Source: Platanthera guangdongensis
Taxonomy: Eukaryota > Streptophyta > Magnoliopsida > Asparagales > Orchidaceae
Assembly (NCBI GenBank): GCA_039583875.1
Contig: CM077147.1
Location: 113,146,440 to 113,210,439, forward strand
Length of the DNA: 64,000 bases
Direction of reading: 5' to 3'
Part shown: positions 1 to 9,159 of the stretch, in pieces
Position numbering within the stretch: the first letter of the stretch is position 1
Layout: every line of letters starts with the position of its first letter
Notes under the pieces: model-generated
What the model saw: the letters and a program-made list of their open reading frames with translations, nothing else
What the model was told of the DNA's origin: nothing
Database searches by the model: none
Program-made: the position numbers and the translations under genes

Positions 1-2447
1 ATCAAATCTACAGTACATGGAGCTAAGGTTAAACATACTTTGAAGAGCTTGAGGAAAACTCTTCAACTCCCAAGAACTCAAGAAGAAGAAGAAGTACCCT
101 CATCAAAGACTAGGGAAGCACCTCAATGTCGTGGATTGGATCCCACCATGAAGATTGGATCAGCAATGAATAGAAAAAGGATGAATCAGTCAGGAAAATT
201 CCTTTCTGAGGTGGTTGGCAAGGTCATTCTCTGCAAGCCGGTGGACATGATAGGATTTCAGCCTATATGTTCAGCCTAATGACCAGGATTATCTTCAGAC
301 TGAACACAGATTGGTCTATAGTAATCTTTGAGGAAATTAAGGAAAGCATTAAGAAGCCAAATCTGGGAAGAATCATGAGTCTATACTTGGCTAGAACAAT
401 TATTGAAGTAATGGAATAGATTACTGGTTCTAAGATTAACCATATGAGAAGAATGGACATAAGGATTATCTCCAGATGGGATAGAGTCCTAACAAAGGAC
501 ATGCCTGATGAAGAGAGACCAAAGATTCCAGAAAAATCTCCTGCATAAGATATTGCAGATGGTGCTCAGGTGCAGGGGGAGCCTCATCTTGAGTAAGAGC
601 CAACCCACTTCGAAAGTGAAACGGCTACACACACTATTCTTGAGGTAATTCAAGAAGTTAATCAACTAATTTCAATAATGAGGATGAAATACTAACTGAG
701 TCCTTGATTGATGCTGACCAGACCACACAACTAAACAGTCAAGCACAAGATGTTATCATGGAGGATACATCTACAGCAGTAGATGCTCCTGAGTTGGTGG
801 TGCCTCAAGTCCCTACTCAACAAGAGTTTACCCTTGAAGAGTTGTTTCCTGATATAGTACAAACAAGAACTGAGGGCGAGCAAACTGAATTTGACGGGGA
901 GAAAGCAAAAATTGAGGGGGAGACAATTAACATTGCGGGGGGAGCAAGTAAGTTCTGAGAGGGAGGAGTAAGGGATTCAGGGGGAGCTACCTAGGACTGA
1001 ACAGGAATTGCCTCCTATTCATAAGGAAAGAGTTGATATAGCCAGTACCTCAGCTTCAGAAGATGAAGCAGAAATTCAAGCAAAAAAGATAAAACTGATG
1101 GTTTTCAAAAGGAGAAGCCAAAACTATAAAAGGGCTTTACAAACTGCTCCTCAACCTGCCCTAGTAACTGATTATAGTTCTTTGTTGATATCCTTGCAAG
1201 CAAAATTAGATGAACAAAGGATTGTCATGGAGAAATATATGGATGAGACCCATAAATATCTGCAATTCTCCTTGGCACAAGATATCAAATCCATAAGATT
1301 TGAAGTAAACCAGCATAAGAAAAAGATGATAGACTGCTTTCACAAAGGAGGCGATGTTGTGGTTTTCCTAGCAACACATCAAGAAAAAATCAAGACTCAA
1401 GTTGATGATATAGCTATTAAGAAAGGCTATGTCCTAGAGAATCAACTTAGAATGAATGATAATCTGACTGAATCACATAATGTGATTGTTACAGAGTTAA
1501 AGAATATTGCTACTGCCCATACTAAGGCAAGGGCTAAAGCCAAGGCAGATTTTGATAAGCAATTACAGGAAGGCCTAGCTGCTGTACAAACAGCTATTGA
1601 GCAATCTCAAAAGATTATTTCTGCTCAGATACTGAAGTTAAAGTCCTTTTATAAGGATGGTGTAAATTATCTTGATGAATAGTTAAGATTTCAAAAAGAT
1701 GACCTCAGGGAACATATTGCAAGAGAAGTCATAAAGGGGGAGAGTGTATTAGTCAAAGCAGGCTCAGATCATGCTAAATGGATATCTAATAGCATCAGAG
1801 CCACCCTTGGATATCCACCCCTCTGTGATGATGATAATGTAGCTGAGTCAGGTATACAACCTGCTTATTTTGGAGGTGATCAACCTGAAGTTGCTCAGGT
1901 CATTTACCCTCCAGCAGACTTTGATATGATTCACTAAGAAGTACACTCAATGTACAACCCTCTAGAGGGTAATAAGAATGTTATCATTGAGAAAGTTGAA
2001 ATGTCAGAGGCATGTGTGAATAAGGAGAAAGAAGCTCAACTGTTAAAGAAGAGATTCAGAGAATAGGATGAGTTAAAGCATGATTTTGTGCAGTGGAGTC
2101 CAACTTCCAGGAATATTATATTGACTGCCTGGAAAGCTGTAAAAGACAAGACCCATGACTGGGGCAAATGGTACACAAAGCAAGAATGGCAAAAGCATGA
2201 AGATAGACAGGAAGCTATTCTGCAATATAGAAGAAAGGCAAAGGCTGGGAAGCTACGTCCTAATGCTCAGGAGCCTAGCAAGTATTTCCCAAAGCCTTTT
2301 CATTATATTGAAAGGCAAAGAATAAGAGCTGAAGAACAAAAGAAGGATCTGAAGGGCAAGAAGCCAGCTGAAGATACTGATGCTCCAGTACAAGCCAAGA
2401 TGCAATCAGGCAAAGGAATAGTCATCAAGGAGCCTGAGCAGCCTTAG
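1..2447 (+). pseudogene. Env-position ORF of SIRE-A1, broken, N-terminus missing
   Basis: Reading frames covering 40-279, 704-958, 1008-1682 and 2088-2447 line up with the ORF at 13760-16340. The first part has the LQLP...VGKVILCK pattern shared with A2. An acidic linker follows. The 1008-1682 frame (about 220 residues) is rich in K, Q, E and A heptads, is predicted coiled coil by eye, and contains IKSIRFEVN, also found in A2. The last frame has the conserved tail motifs EPSKYFPKP and GIVIKE. SIRE elements are known to carry an extra ORF after RNase H, sometimes called env-like; its function is unproven. Several in-frame stops (e.g. TAG at 1681, TAG at 2066) make it a pseudogene. I see no clear signal peptide or membrane span. 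Confidence 0.65.
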
Positions 2448-2696
2448 GATAGATTTACTAGATCTTACAACATTGTAATTTTTAGTGTTAAAAATCTATG
2501 TACACTATTGATAAGAAACTTTTGTAAGATTAAACAAAATAATGATTGATGTTCATTATGTTTGTATCATTCTTCTGTGATGTCATTTTATACATGTTTT
2601 GTTTATAAGTTACCCTGCCATATAATATTTTTATACATAATAATATGTGTTTGTTATGAATGGTGTATATCATTGACTAAGGGTTATGACTTCTCC
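2448..2696 (+). other. 3' untranslated spacer of SIRE-A1
   Basis: AT-rich stretch between the ORF stop and the polypurine tract. It ends with a phrase (ATCATTGACTA...GGGTT...) that is repeated before the LTR of SIRE-A2 at about 16494-16520, so it is element sequence, not host sequence. No ORF is supported. Confidence 0.6.
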
Positions 2697-2710
2697 AAAT
2701 AGGGGGAGAG
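2697..2710 (+). other. Polypurine tract of SIRE-A1
   Basis: AAATAGGGGGAGAG lies immediately before the LTR TG. This is the expected primer for plus-strand DNA synthesis. The same tract in reverse complement is found next to the 3' LTR of SIRE-B (30527-30540). Confidence 0.85.
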
Positions 2711-2856
2711 TGTTGGGTACATTGGAAAATGTGTAATAGATTTGAAGAAGTCTCACCTTACCCAATGATATGCATAAAGGTGTATTTGATGTTGTTTTGA
2801 GTTTATATGTGCAGGTTAAGAAAATGCAGGAATGCATGAAAAAGATTCTAAGTCCA

Positions 2857-3347
2857 TGAGTCGACACCAGAAGAAGCTGTGTCAACACTTATGAAGGCTT
2901 GTGTCGATACTGGAGAAAAGCTGTGTCGACACTTGGAGTTAATTGTGTCGACACTTGGAAAGGCTGTGTCGACACCTGAAGAAACTGTATCGACATACAA
3001 AGGCAGTGTCGACACATAGAGAAAGCTTAGTCGACATCAATTGTGTCGACACACAGAGGCAATGTCTACACACAGTAGACTTTGTCGACATCAACTATGT
3101 CGACACACAGGACTTGTGTCAACACATGGCAGAGTTTCAACAAAGTCAATTTGTGTGAAGAGTAGAAGTGACTGTGTCGACACCATAGAACTAGTGTCGA
3201 CACATTCTACAGAAGCTGTGTCGAGAAGCAGTGTCAACACCAAAGGAGCTGTGTCGACACCACCAAAGCTTGTGTCGACACTTAGTGTACTTGTGTCGAC
3301 ACTTAGTGTACATGAGTCGACACATGATGAAGTTCACTCTCGACACT
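2857..3347 (+). repeat. Array of TGTGTCGACAC dyads in U3 of SIRE-A1
   Basis: About twenty copies of the palindromic core GTCGAC, mostly as TGTGTCGACAC, at irregular spacing of roughly 15-40 bp with variable spacers such as AGAAGCTGTG. The array ends about 130 bp before the TATA box, so it lies in the presumed U3 promoter/enhancer region. The same motif fills the corresponding part of the LTR at 11374-12808 and part of the SIRE-B LTRs. Irregular spacing and degenerate copies argue against CRISPR or satellite DNA. Confidence 0.85.
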
Positions 3348-3480
3348 TTGCTGACAAACACAGAGTTTCAAGAAGTGACTGGATGACTTGACATCTGTCA
3401 TAACCAACCGGTCTACTGTAACTGTTAGTGCTGTCAGAAGTTTATTAGAAATCGGATCAGCCGGTTACCATGGAGGAAGT

Positions 3481-3490
3481 CTATATAAAG
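3481..3490 (+). promoter_or_regulatory. TATA box of the SIRE-A1 LTR
   Basis: CTATATAAAG follows the dyad array, and the equivalent TATATAAAG is found in the minus-strand LTR copy (12253-12263). This is the probable Pol II core promoter of the element; transcription would start about 30 bp downstream. Confidence 0.7.
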
Positions 3491-4390
3491 GCATTCTCCA
3501 TCAACAGAAAATAAGATTGATGATAGAATACATATACTGATACTGAATACATGAAAAAGAAGAAGTTGGAGAGAGAGAGCTCCATCTATTGAAGAAAAAA
3601 AGGGACTTATATCAACAAGTCCCTCAAGTACAGATTCTAAACCAGACTGCCAAGAAGGATTCATATTGAGATCTGAATTTCAAGGAAGAAGCTGATTGAA
3701 GATCAACTTCAAAGTAGTTCAACCCTACTGAGTTCAGATTCAAGAAGCTTTGAAGAAAGATAAGAGTGGTTGTTCTCTGCCATCAGATTCTTCCAAGAAC
3801 TGATCAAGAAACCATCCATCCTTTCTCTCTATACTAGGGTGGTGGTATATTACAAACTTAAATCTATTTTCTGTAGGATCTTTATAAGATCTGAGTTGTA
3901 AGCCTTTTTTTATAAAGGCTGAGTTGTAGGAGATTATTTTCTCTGAGTGGTAGGCCTTGTTGAATGCCAAGGTAGGGTTGTGAGCCTGAGTTCTAGGATA
4001 TTGTTATCTCTGAGTTGTAGGCCTTGTTTAAGGCTGAGGTAGGGCAGATTGCCTGAGCTGTAGGAGTGTGGACTCACTCTGAGTTGTAGGAGCCTTGTTT
4101 GGGTTCTGAGCTGTAAGATCTGCGGATCTGAGGTGAAGAGAAGAAGTTAGTCCGAATATAGCACACTGCTAGATAGGCGAAGGGGGAAAGTGGATGTACC
4201 CAGACCTTGGGGAACTACTATAAAACTGTGTGTAATCTGTGACTGTGTATATTTCTATGAATTCTGTGATTGTGGTAGCTGTAGAAATGGTAGATTAATT
4301 TGATTATCTGAATAAATATTTTGCCTTAGTGTAAAAAGGAATTGCACCTATTCACCCCCCTCTAGGTGTTTAGGAACCAATTCTTTCACA

Positions 4391-6294
4391 CACACTAGCC
4401 TTAAGGCCTTATAAGTTTCTCTTTTCATAAATACAATTTCGTACTTCAGCACGGAGGCCGGCCACACATAAAATCCAACCACGTTTCTTCATACGGACTT
4501 CAAGGGCCTTTAGCAACAAGCCTCCATTCCGCTCATTTCATATCAAGCAGTAGCACCTTCAAACACATACCCACCAAGGAGCGTCAAACGAAGTAACGGT
4601 CAGCTTTAGCTAACCACTTATAACGACCCTACCCCCGTACCCGGGGCAGTGGTTCCTTCCCTGTATACACTAACATCCACATAACTATCAAGCCACCAAG
4701 CACAATCACGTCACAAACACCGATATCCACCAGACACTCTGTGCACTCAGGGAACCTTACGTTGTACCGGACTCCGTGGCAACACCACTGATTAGAGGTT
4801 ATTAACATGTTTGCTGGCTGGTCCTTGCCCACCAGTGTGTAGAACGGCGACATTCCTCACAGACCACTCAGAGGTGAGAACCTCACGGCAAACTTTAGCA
4901 TTAAAAAATTGATCCACCATTATGGTGCAGTAAGTAGGGTGTGCCTCACTTCCTCCCACACCTTGCCAGTAATCGACCTCGCCACCAGGAGCAGGTTGGC
5001 CTTTCCCGTTTCCCAATCCATCAGTAGCGCAGTACTAGATGCGGGTCGGCCTTCCCTCCTGAGTAGCCACAACTAGCGCCCACCGCGCTCACATCACAAG
5101 GGACGCGCAAGCCCCCACCCCCCTCCCCCCCCAAACGAGCAATCATACAATAGAGCTTACACGTGCAATTCATATGCATGCATCAAATACATGGAGTCTT
5201 CTCCGGTTTACACATGATCATCACCAATCCAGTCTATCCATCCAGATGGGCTTCACACAGCATGCTTACGCTATACTCCACACTTCCGGCTCTAGATGCA
5301 AACTCAACTAAGGAATCTCTTACGAAATCCACCTCTTGATGGAGGATTCCAAGCACATGCATAACGGAAAGGACTTGGATGTCCAAGAAGGAGATCATTA
5401 CCCTTGAAGATCATTTCGGAGCCATGAATCAGCCGAATGGAAATCACCACTTTGACTTTGCCTTCATGAATTTGCACTCCACAGCACCTGCAGCAGCTGG
5501 TTCTACTTCCTCCTATCCTTCCCTTGGCCTTTCTCTCTCTTGGAATGAGAAGAAGAAGATGATGATGAAAATGAGGAGATAATCCTCATTTCTCAGCCAT
5601 ATAATGACAGGAAAGAAGCCTGGCCCGTGGATCTAGGATAAGGAAAATCAACGTCTAGAAAAACTCTAAAAATCACTTTTCGAGCCTGACACGCCCTGTG
5701 ACACGCCCGTGTCACAGGGCGTGTAGCTTAAGCGGCACACAAACTGACCTATCAAAACTTATCCATGACAAGGTGACACACCCATGTCACGGCCGTGTCA
5801 TCCTAATCACGCCCGTGACATGGGGCATGTAACCCACTCGAGACCTACTCGAGAGGACTTACTCGAGAGAAAACCAACTACTCGAGTACCCAGATAGGAC
5901 ACGCCCGTGTCACAGGGATGTCACGCTCGTGTCACCCCTCTTTCTCGAGTACTTTTCCACCTACTCGAGTACATTTTGACCTACACGAGATCTACTCGAG
6001 TATGAGCGGGACACGCCGTGTGACACGCCCGTGTCACAGGCCGTGTACCCTCGTTCTCGAGTATTCGATGAACTCAACTACTCGAGAGAAAATCGTCGAC
6101 CAGGGGAGGACACACCCTAGGTCACGCCCCTGATAAGCCTGTGTCACGGGCGTGTACCTCCCAAAAATTCGTTTAACTAATTTCGTCGACCACGCACCCA
6201 TCTGCTCAACCCGAGGTGGACACGACCTTGGACATGCCCGTGTCCCAGGCCGTGTCACCCAATATCTTCCCATTCTGAAATTTGGGCTGTTACA
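4391..6294 (-). repeat. 3' LTR of Tekay-1, interrupted by SIRE-A1
   Basis: The sense start TGTAACAGCCC is at 6294 on the minus strand. It resembles the TGTAATGCCC and TGTAATGGCCC starts of Tekay-3's LTRs. U3 holds a dense dyad array (5688-6258). The part from about 5600 down to 4391 resembles Tekay-3's LTR at about 18480-18770. About 200 bp of the LTR end are missing at 4391, where SIRE-A1 is inserted. A small + strand open frame at 5379-5582 lies inside the LTR and is not supported as a gene. Confidence 0.75.
5688..6258 (-). repeat. Array of GACACGCCCGTGTCAC and CTCGAG dyads in Tekay-1 U3
   Basis: Repeated units such as ACACGCCCGTGTCAC (5710, 5899, 6024), GGCCGTGTAC and GGGCGTGTA alternate with CTACTCGAGTA-type palindromes (5838-6070). 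Two different dyads are therefore interleaved. The GCCCGTGTCAC wording is also the array motif of the Athila-1 LTRs at 48030-48430 and 57450-57830, although the two elements are different gypsy lineages. Confidence 0.85.
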
Positions 6295-6314
6295 ACCGTC
6301 CCTCCTACATGAAA
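6295..6314 (-). other. Polypurine tract of Tekay-1
   Basis: On the minus strand, CATGTAGGAGGGACGGT directly precedes the LTR start. It parallels CTAAAGGAGGGGAGAGT before the Tekay-3 3' LTR (25881-25898). Confidence 0.7.
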
Positions 6315-6420
6315 TTTCGTCCTCGAAATTTGGCTCACTCCAATCAGCCACACAATCCCATAATGTGCAACCGAGCATGCAAATACACGAGTCGGGTTAG
6401 GGCTCAGAGGCCCTAGCTTG

Positions 6421-6616
6421 TCTCACCCTGAAGCATCGCACCAACTAAACAATACATACAATACATCCCTAAGTCCCATCTGTGCACATTCAGCCACAAA
6501 ATGCACTCAAATGATATATCACCCAATACATCATATTCCATTAGTCAACATAAAAAGTCACATTACACACACAACCATTTTGGTCATCGTACTTGATATA
6601 CACCAGTATGCACATT
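6421..6616. other. Unassigned spacer
   Basis: Sequence between the Tekay-1 remnant and the first Cassandra-like LTR. It is AT-moderate with CA-rich runs. No ORF, repeat or boundary is convincing. It may hold the 5' part of the first Cassandra-like LTR, before its 5S-like segment. Confidence 0.4.
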
Positions 6617-6852
6617 CTAGGAAGTCCATAGTTACGCGTGCTTGGGTTGGAGAAGTCCTGGGATGGGTGACCTCCTGGGAATTCCCTGTGCTGTCCGCTT
6701 AACGGTAGAATTTCACTCATCAAAGGGAGGCTGTGGCCACCAACAACCCGCCTGTGGAGGGAGAGGGGTTGGGGTGCTTGGGCTGCATCCCGGTAACGGT
6801 CTAACGGAGGCCTAGTGGGCTGAGGCCCACGGATGGCCCAGGGGACATTACA
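6617..6852 (+). repeat. Cassandra-like LTR copy A with 5S rRNA-derived segment
   Basis: Contains GCGTGCTTGGG followed by GGGATGGGTGACCTCCTGGG, which is the 3' half of plant 5S rRNA including the box C control region. Downstream comes GAGGCTGTGGCCACCAACAA, shared with copies B and C, and an end at ...ACATTACA before an A run. Cassandra is the known TRIM whose LTRs carry 5S sequence. This copy is the most diverged of the three: it has lost the pair of C-rich blocks and reads TTACGCG where the others read TAAGCG. Confidence 0.7.
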
Positions 6853-6871
6853 AAAAAAAGTGCACTTTTAT

Positions 6872-7097
6872 TGTAAGGCCCCTAGCCGATCCAACGTGAC
6901 AGCATCACGGCTCCGCTCTAGGCGACCCTACCGGGCTACAGCCCAAGCACCCCAACCCTCTCCAGCCCACTGGCGGGTTGTTGGTGGCCACAACCTCCCT
7001 TTTATGAGCGAACTCGATAGTCAAGCCCGCACTACGGGGACTTCCCAGGAGGTCACCCATCCCAGTACTACTCCAGCCCGAGCACGCTTAACTATGG
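6872..7097 (-). repeat. Cassandra-like LTR copy B (minus, left arm of inverted repeat)
   Basis: Reads on the minus strand from CCATAGTTAAGCGTGCTCGG through GGGATGGGTGACCTCCTGGG to ...GGGGCCTTACA. By eye it is more than 90 percent identical to copy C over its whole length of 226 bp. The box A-like and box C-like parts of the 5S control region are both present. It begins at the same base of the 5S-like segment as copy C's matching arm, so the inversion breakpoint lies inside the 5S-derived part. Confidence 0.75.
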
Positions 7098-7117
7098 TGA
7101 TGAGAGTTGAAAGAACT

Positions 7118-7344
7118 CCATAGTAAAGCGTGCTCGGGCTGGAGTAGTTCTGGGATGGGTGACCTCCTGGGAAGTCCCCGTAGTGCGGGCTTGACTATCG
7201 ACTTCGCTCATCAAAGGGAGGCTGTGGCCACCAACAACCCATCAGTGGGCTGGAGAGGGATTGGGGTGCTTGGGCTGCAGCCTAGTTGGGCCTCCTAAAG
7301 CGGAGCCGTGATGCTGTCACGTTGGATCGGCTAGGGGCCTTACA
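7118..7344 (+). repeat. Cassandra-like LTR copy C
   Basis: CCATAGTAAAGCGTGCTCGG leads into GGGATGGGTGACCTCCTGGG. The rest follows the order of copy B and ends GGGGCCTTACA at 7344. Just upstream (7107-7117), GAAAGAACT recalls the AGAACTC of 5S rRNA, so this copy extends slightly left of the inverted-repeat arm. The sequence after the end, TTGGACCAGCGGATG, may be a decayed initiator-Met primer site, which would make this a 5' LTR. Confidence 0.75.
7123..7164 (+). promoter_or_regulatory. 5S-type internal Pol III control region (box A to box C) in copy C
   Basis: TAAAGCGTGCTCGGG (box A-like, 7124-7138) and AGTAGTTCTGGGATGGGTG (box C-like, 7143-7161) are in the order and spacing of plant 5S genes, with a few substitutions. 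Whether this copy is bound by TFIIIA cannot be judged from sequence. No T-run terminator follows within the LTR. Confidence 0.55.
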
Positions 7345-9159
7345 CTTGGACCAGCGGATGTGCGATGCAGAGGCATGCGACCCGCAGATCTACGATGTGG
7401 AGGTCGGTGACCTATGAAGGAGAGAAGCATTGTAGGCAACCTGTATAGTTTATTTGTTTATCTTTTCTTGTAATTAGTGTTAGAACTAAATCAACCCCCC
7501 CCCCCCCAAAAAAAAATGACTAAAAAGACTTTTATCTCAATTCTCTCCTCGAAAGATTACTCCATCCCGCTGTGTTCCCAATGAGATTCGATACTCGGGG
7601 ATTTATTCCTGTTTTATTATTACTTGGCAATGACCGGTTCAGTATCATTCGCATTGTAGTCTTTCTCCCGCCTATAGTGTTGTGTCGAGTTGCACGTCAG
7701 GCACCACCGATGGTGGTGTAGCGGTCGGGCTTGACTACACTGTTGGATCTAGAGGAGGTGCATCCTTCGATTCTCTAAGTCCTAGAGAAGGTCGTGGCTT
7801 CTCCTCGGTAGGCTGCAATGATGCCTCAGTCAACATAGGGGATGCGTAGGATGTGATCTCTAAAACAATACCGATAAACTTCCTAACATTTCTTAAAATC
7901 AAGTTGTCTAGTTTCCTACCCGAGGGGATCGGTGCAACAATCTCCCACCCCAGGACCGCGAGAGCGCTCTCAAGAATGGTTGGGCATTCGACGAGTACAG
8001 TACGGAAAATGAGCGACAACCAATTGATAAGGGGGCATTTGTACAGAGGCCAGACCCAACTCACCAGTAGCTCTCTGAAGTTAGCTTTCCCTCTTCACTA
8101 GCCCGTGAAATGACTTCCCTCAGTCTCCAAGAACTCTCTTCATCTATTTGTTAGCTCGACTTGCCTCAACTAGCGACCTGATAGGGTTTTTAAATTGGGT
8201 AGGGTTCAACCACTACAAGCAAAGCAACCCACATCCCGCTAGTATCAGCAGTCTATAAATATGACCCAAGGGTACTGGGACGAGCCACCAGTGGCAGCCC
8301 ACGAGTTTACTTGCCTATAATTAGTGAACTCATCAGCCTCTCCACCAAACCTAACTCGTCTTTGGTTTGGTAGGGAGAGTTCATATACACTCATATATGT
8401 GGTGTAGGACCTCCACGCCGCATCTTGTGGATTGTATATATAGGCAGTACGGTCCCTCGATCTCTTCAGATCTTTATATATTGTTTGTGCTTGCTAATCC
8501 CAATGCCAATAACCTTCAACCATCCATTTAGTATGAATTTTGTGAGTCAGTATCGCAGTTCCAATAGGTATAGTTGTTAATCGAGTTGCTGATTGATGTG
8601 TAGACTTAGTGATTGAGAGATCGGTACTTCTGCTCTGGGAGATTCTCCCCGCTGAACTTATGGGTTTTGTGGCCTATGATCGCAATGTTCACAGTGTGTA
8701 TGAGAAATTTTGTTAAACTTTAATGGAATTTCATTTTTACACAACAAATTGTATGGCGATTAATTTGCTGAATCTTCAAATAGTATTTTGAAAATAAAAA
8801 GTATGTCCAATTTGAATTATATTTAAATGTTATAATCAAGAACATTAGATATCAAGATATCTTAACAACAATTACACTATAATAAACATCTTAAGTTCAT
8901 TAAACCCTAAAAAACATACAAAATCTAATAGATAACATCTTAATCACACAAACATCTGGATAAATACCATCAATAAAACAATAGAAAATGAAGGAAAGTG
9001 AATTAGTGCATCATACAAATCATACAAATCAAAGGTAAAGAACAAGAGTATGATTTATATTTACTTTAAAAAAATTGATGCTCTCGATTTTGCGAATGTT
9101 GAAAATGAAACTTATCTGTGGCAACAAGAAATGGAGAAGGTATCCATCGGACATGAGTA
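7345..9159. other. Unassigned region, no supported gene
   Basis: Holds a C13-A9 tract (7495-7516), GC-normal sequence to about 8700 with a TATA-like CTATAAATATGACC (8251-8264), then AT-rich sequence from about 8700. The longest open frame (minus, 7735-8064, 109 codons) has no recognisable domain and no codon-use argument for it. No LTR boundaries, terminal inverted repeats or duplications were found. It could be decayed element or single-copy host spacer. Confidence 0.4.

Larger units (their letters stand above)
1..4390 (+). mobile_element. SIRE-A1: 3' part of a SIRE/Maximus-type Ty1-copia element
   Basis: The window opens inside an env-position ORF. Its broken frames run to 2447, followed by an A-rich 3' untranslated stretch, a polypurine tract (2697-2710) and a long LTR (2711-4390) beginning TGTTGGGTAC and ending TTCACA. 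Gag and pol lie before the window. The same order of parts (coiled-coil ORF, purine tract, LTR) recurs at 13525-16776 and, on the other strand, in the complete SIRE-B element, which supports the family call. The element sits inside a minus-strand Tekay-type LTR, because LTR sequence resumes directly at 4391. The right-hand target duplication would be CACAC (4391-4395); its partner is outside the window. Confidence 0.8.
2711..4390 (+). repeat. 3' LTR of SIRE-A1 (about 1680 bp)
   Basis: Starts TGTTGGGTACATTGG after a purine tract and ends CTTTCACA. It contains a GTCGAC-type dyad array (2857-3347), a TATA box (3481-3490), a long transcribed region and, near the end, a C tract in ATTCACCCCCC (4350-4360). 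That tract is the reverse complement of the G-tract/GTGAATAG signature seen in the minus-strand LTRs at 11411, 20057, 28501 and 39522. The right end is set by the switch to Tekay LTR sequence; CA at 4390 or 4388 is equally possible because of the CACACA repeat. Confidence 0.85.
4391..6420 (-). mobile_element. Tekay-1: 3' end of a Tekay/Del-type gypsy element
   Basis: Read on the minus strand, a short piece of internal sequence (6420-6295) ends with the family-typical phrase around TTTCGAGGACGAAATTTC and a purine tract. The LTR begins at 6294 with TGTAACAGCCC. The LTR body matches Tekay-3's LTR in order and wording, e.g. GGGTCGTTATAA, TCAGCTAAA-type, TGTGGCC and AAGGCCTTAAGGC. The rest of the LTR was pushed left of the window by insertion of SIRE-A1 at 4390. 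No coding region of this copy survives here. Confidence 0.75.
6872..7344. repeat. Inverted repeat made of two 5S-bearing LTRs (hairpin potential)
   Basis: Arms 6872-7097 (226 bp) and 7118-7344 (227 bp) are reverse complements with only scattered differences, separated by a 20-bp spacer. A transcript crossing the whole unit could fold into a stem of over 200 bp. Because the 5S-type promoters face away from the centre, each arm's own promoter would not transcribe the other arm; a hairpin RNA would need outside read-through. Confidence 0.8.

Noticed and set aside
1008..1682. Host gene for a coiled-coil protein
   Set aside because: Same protein pattern recurs at 14922-15707 next to the same LTR type, and it is followed by a purine tract and LTR; it is element-encoded.
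2857..3347. CRISPR array or satellite from the repeated GTCGAC motif
   Set aside because: The repeats are short palindromes at irregular spacing with degenerate copies, inside a plant LTR; no constant repeat-spacer period.
5379..5582. Small + strand gene of 67 codons
   Set aside because: Lies inside the minus-strand Tekay-1 LTR. Its low-complexity KKKMMMKM end comes from GAA/GAT repeats; no homologue recognised.
6620..7170. Functional 5S rRNA gene
   Set aside because: Only the 3' half of 5S is present, in three diverged copies on both strands inside longer repeats ending TTACA. The 5' half and a T-run terminator are missing, so these are 5S-derived LTRs.
7735..8064. Minus-strand 109-codon gene
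   Set aside because: No domain, no supporting context, and an overlapping + strand frame of similar length; treated as chance.
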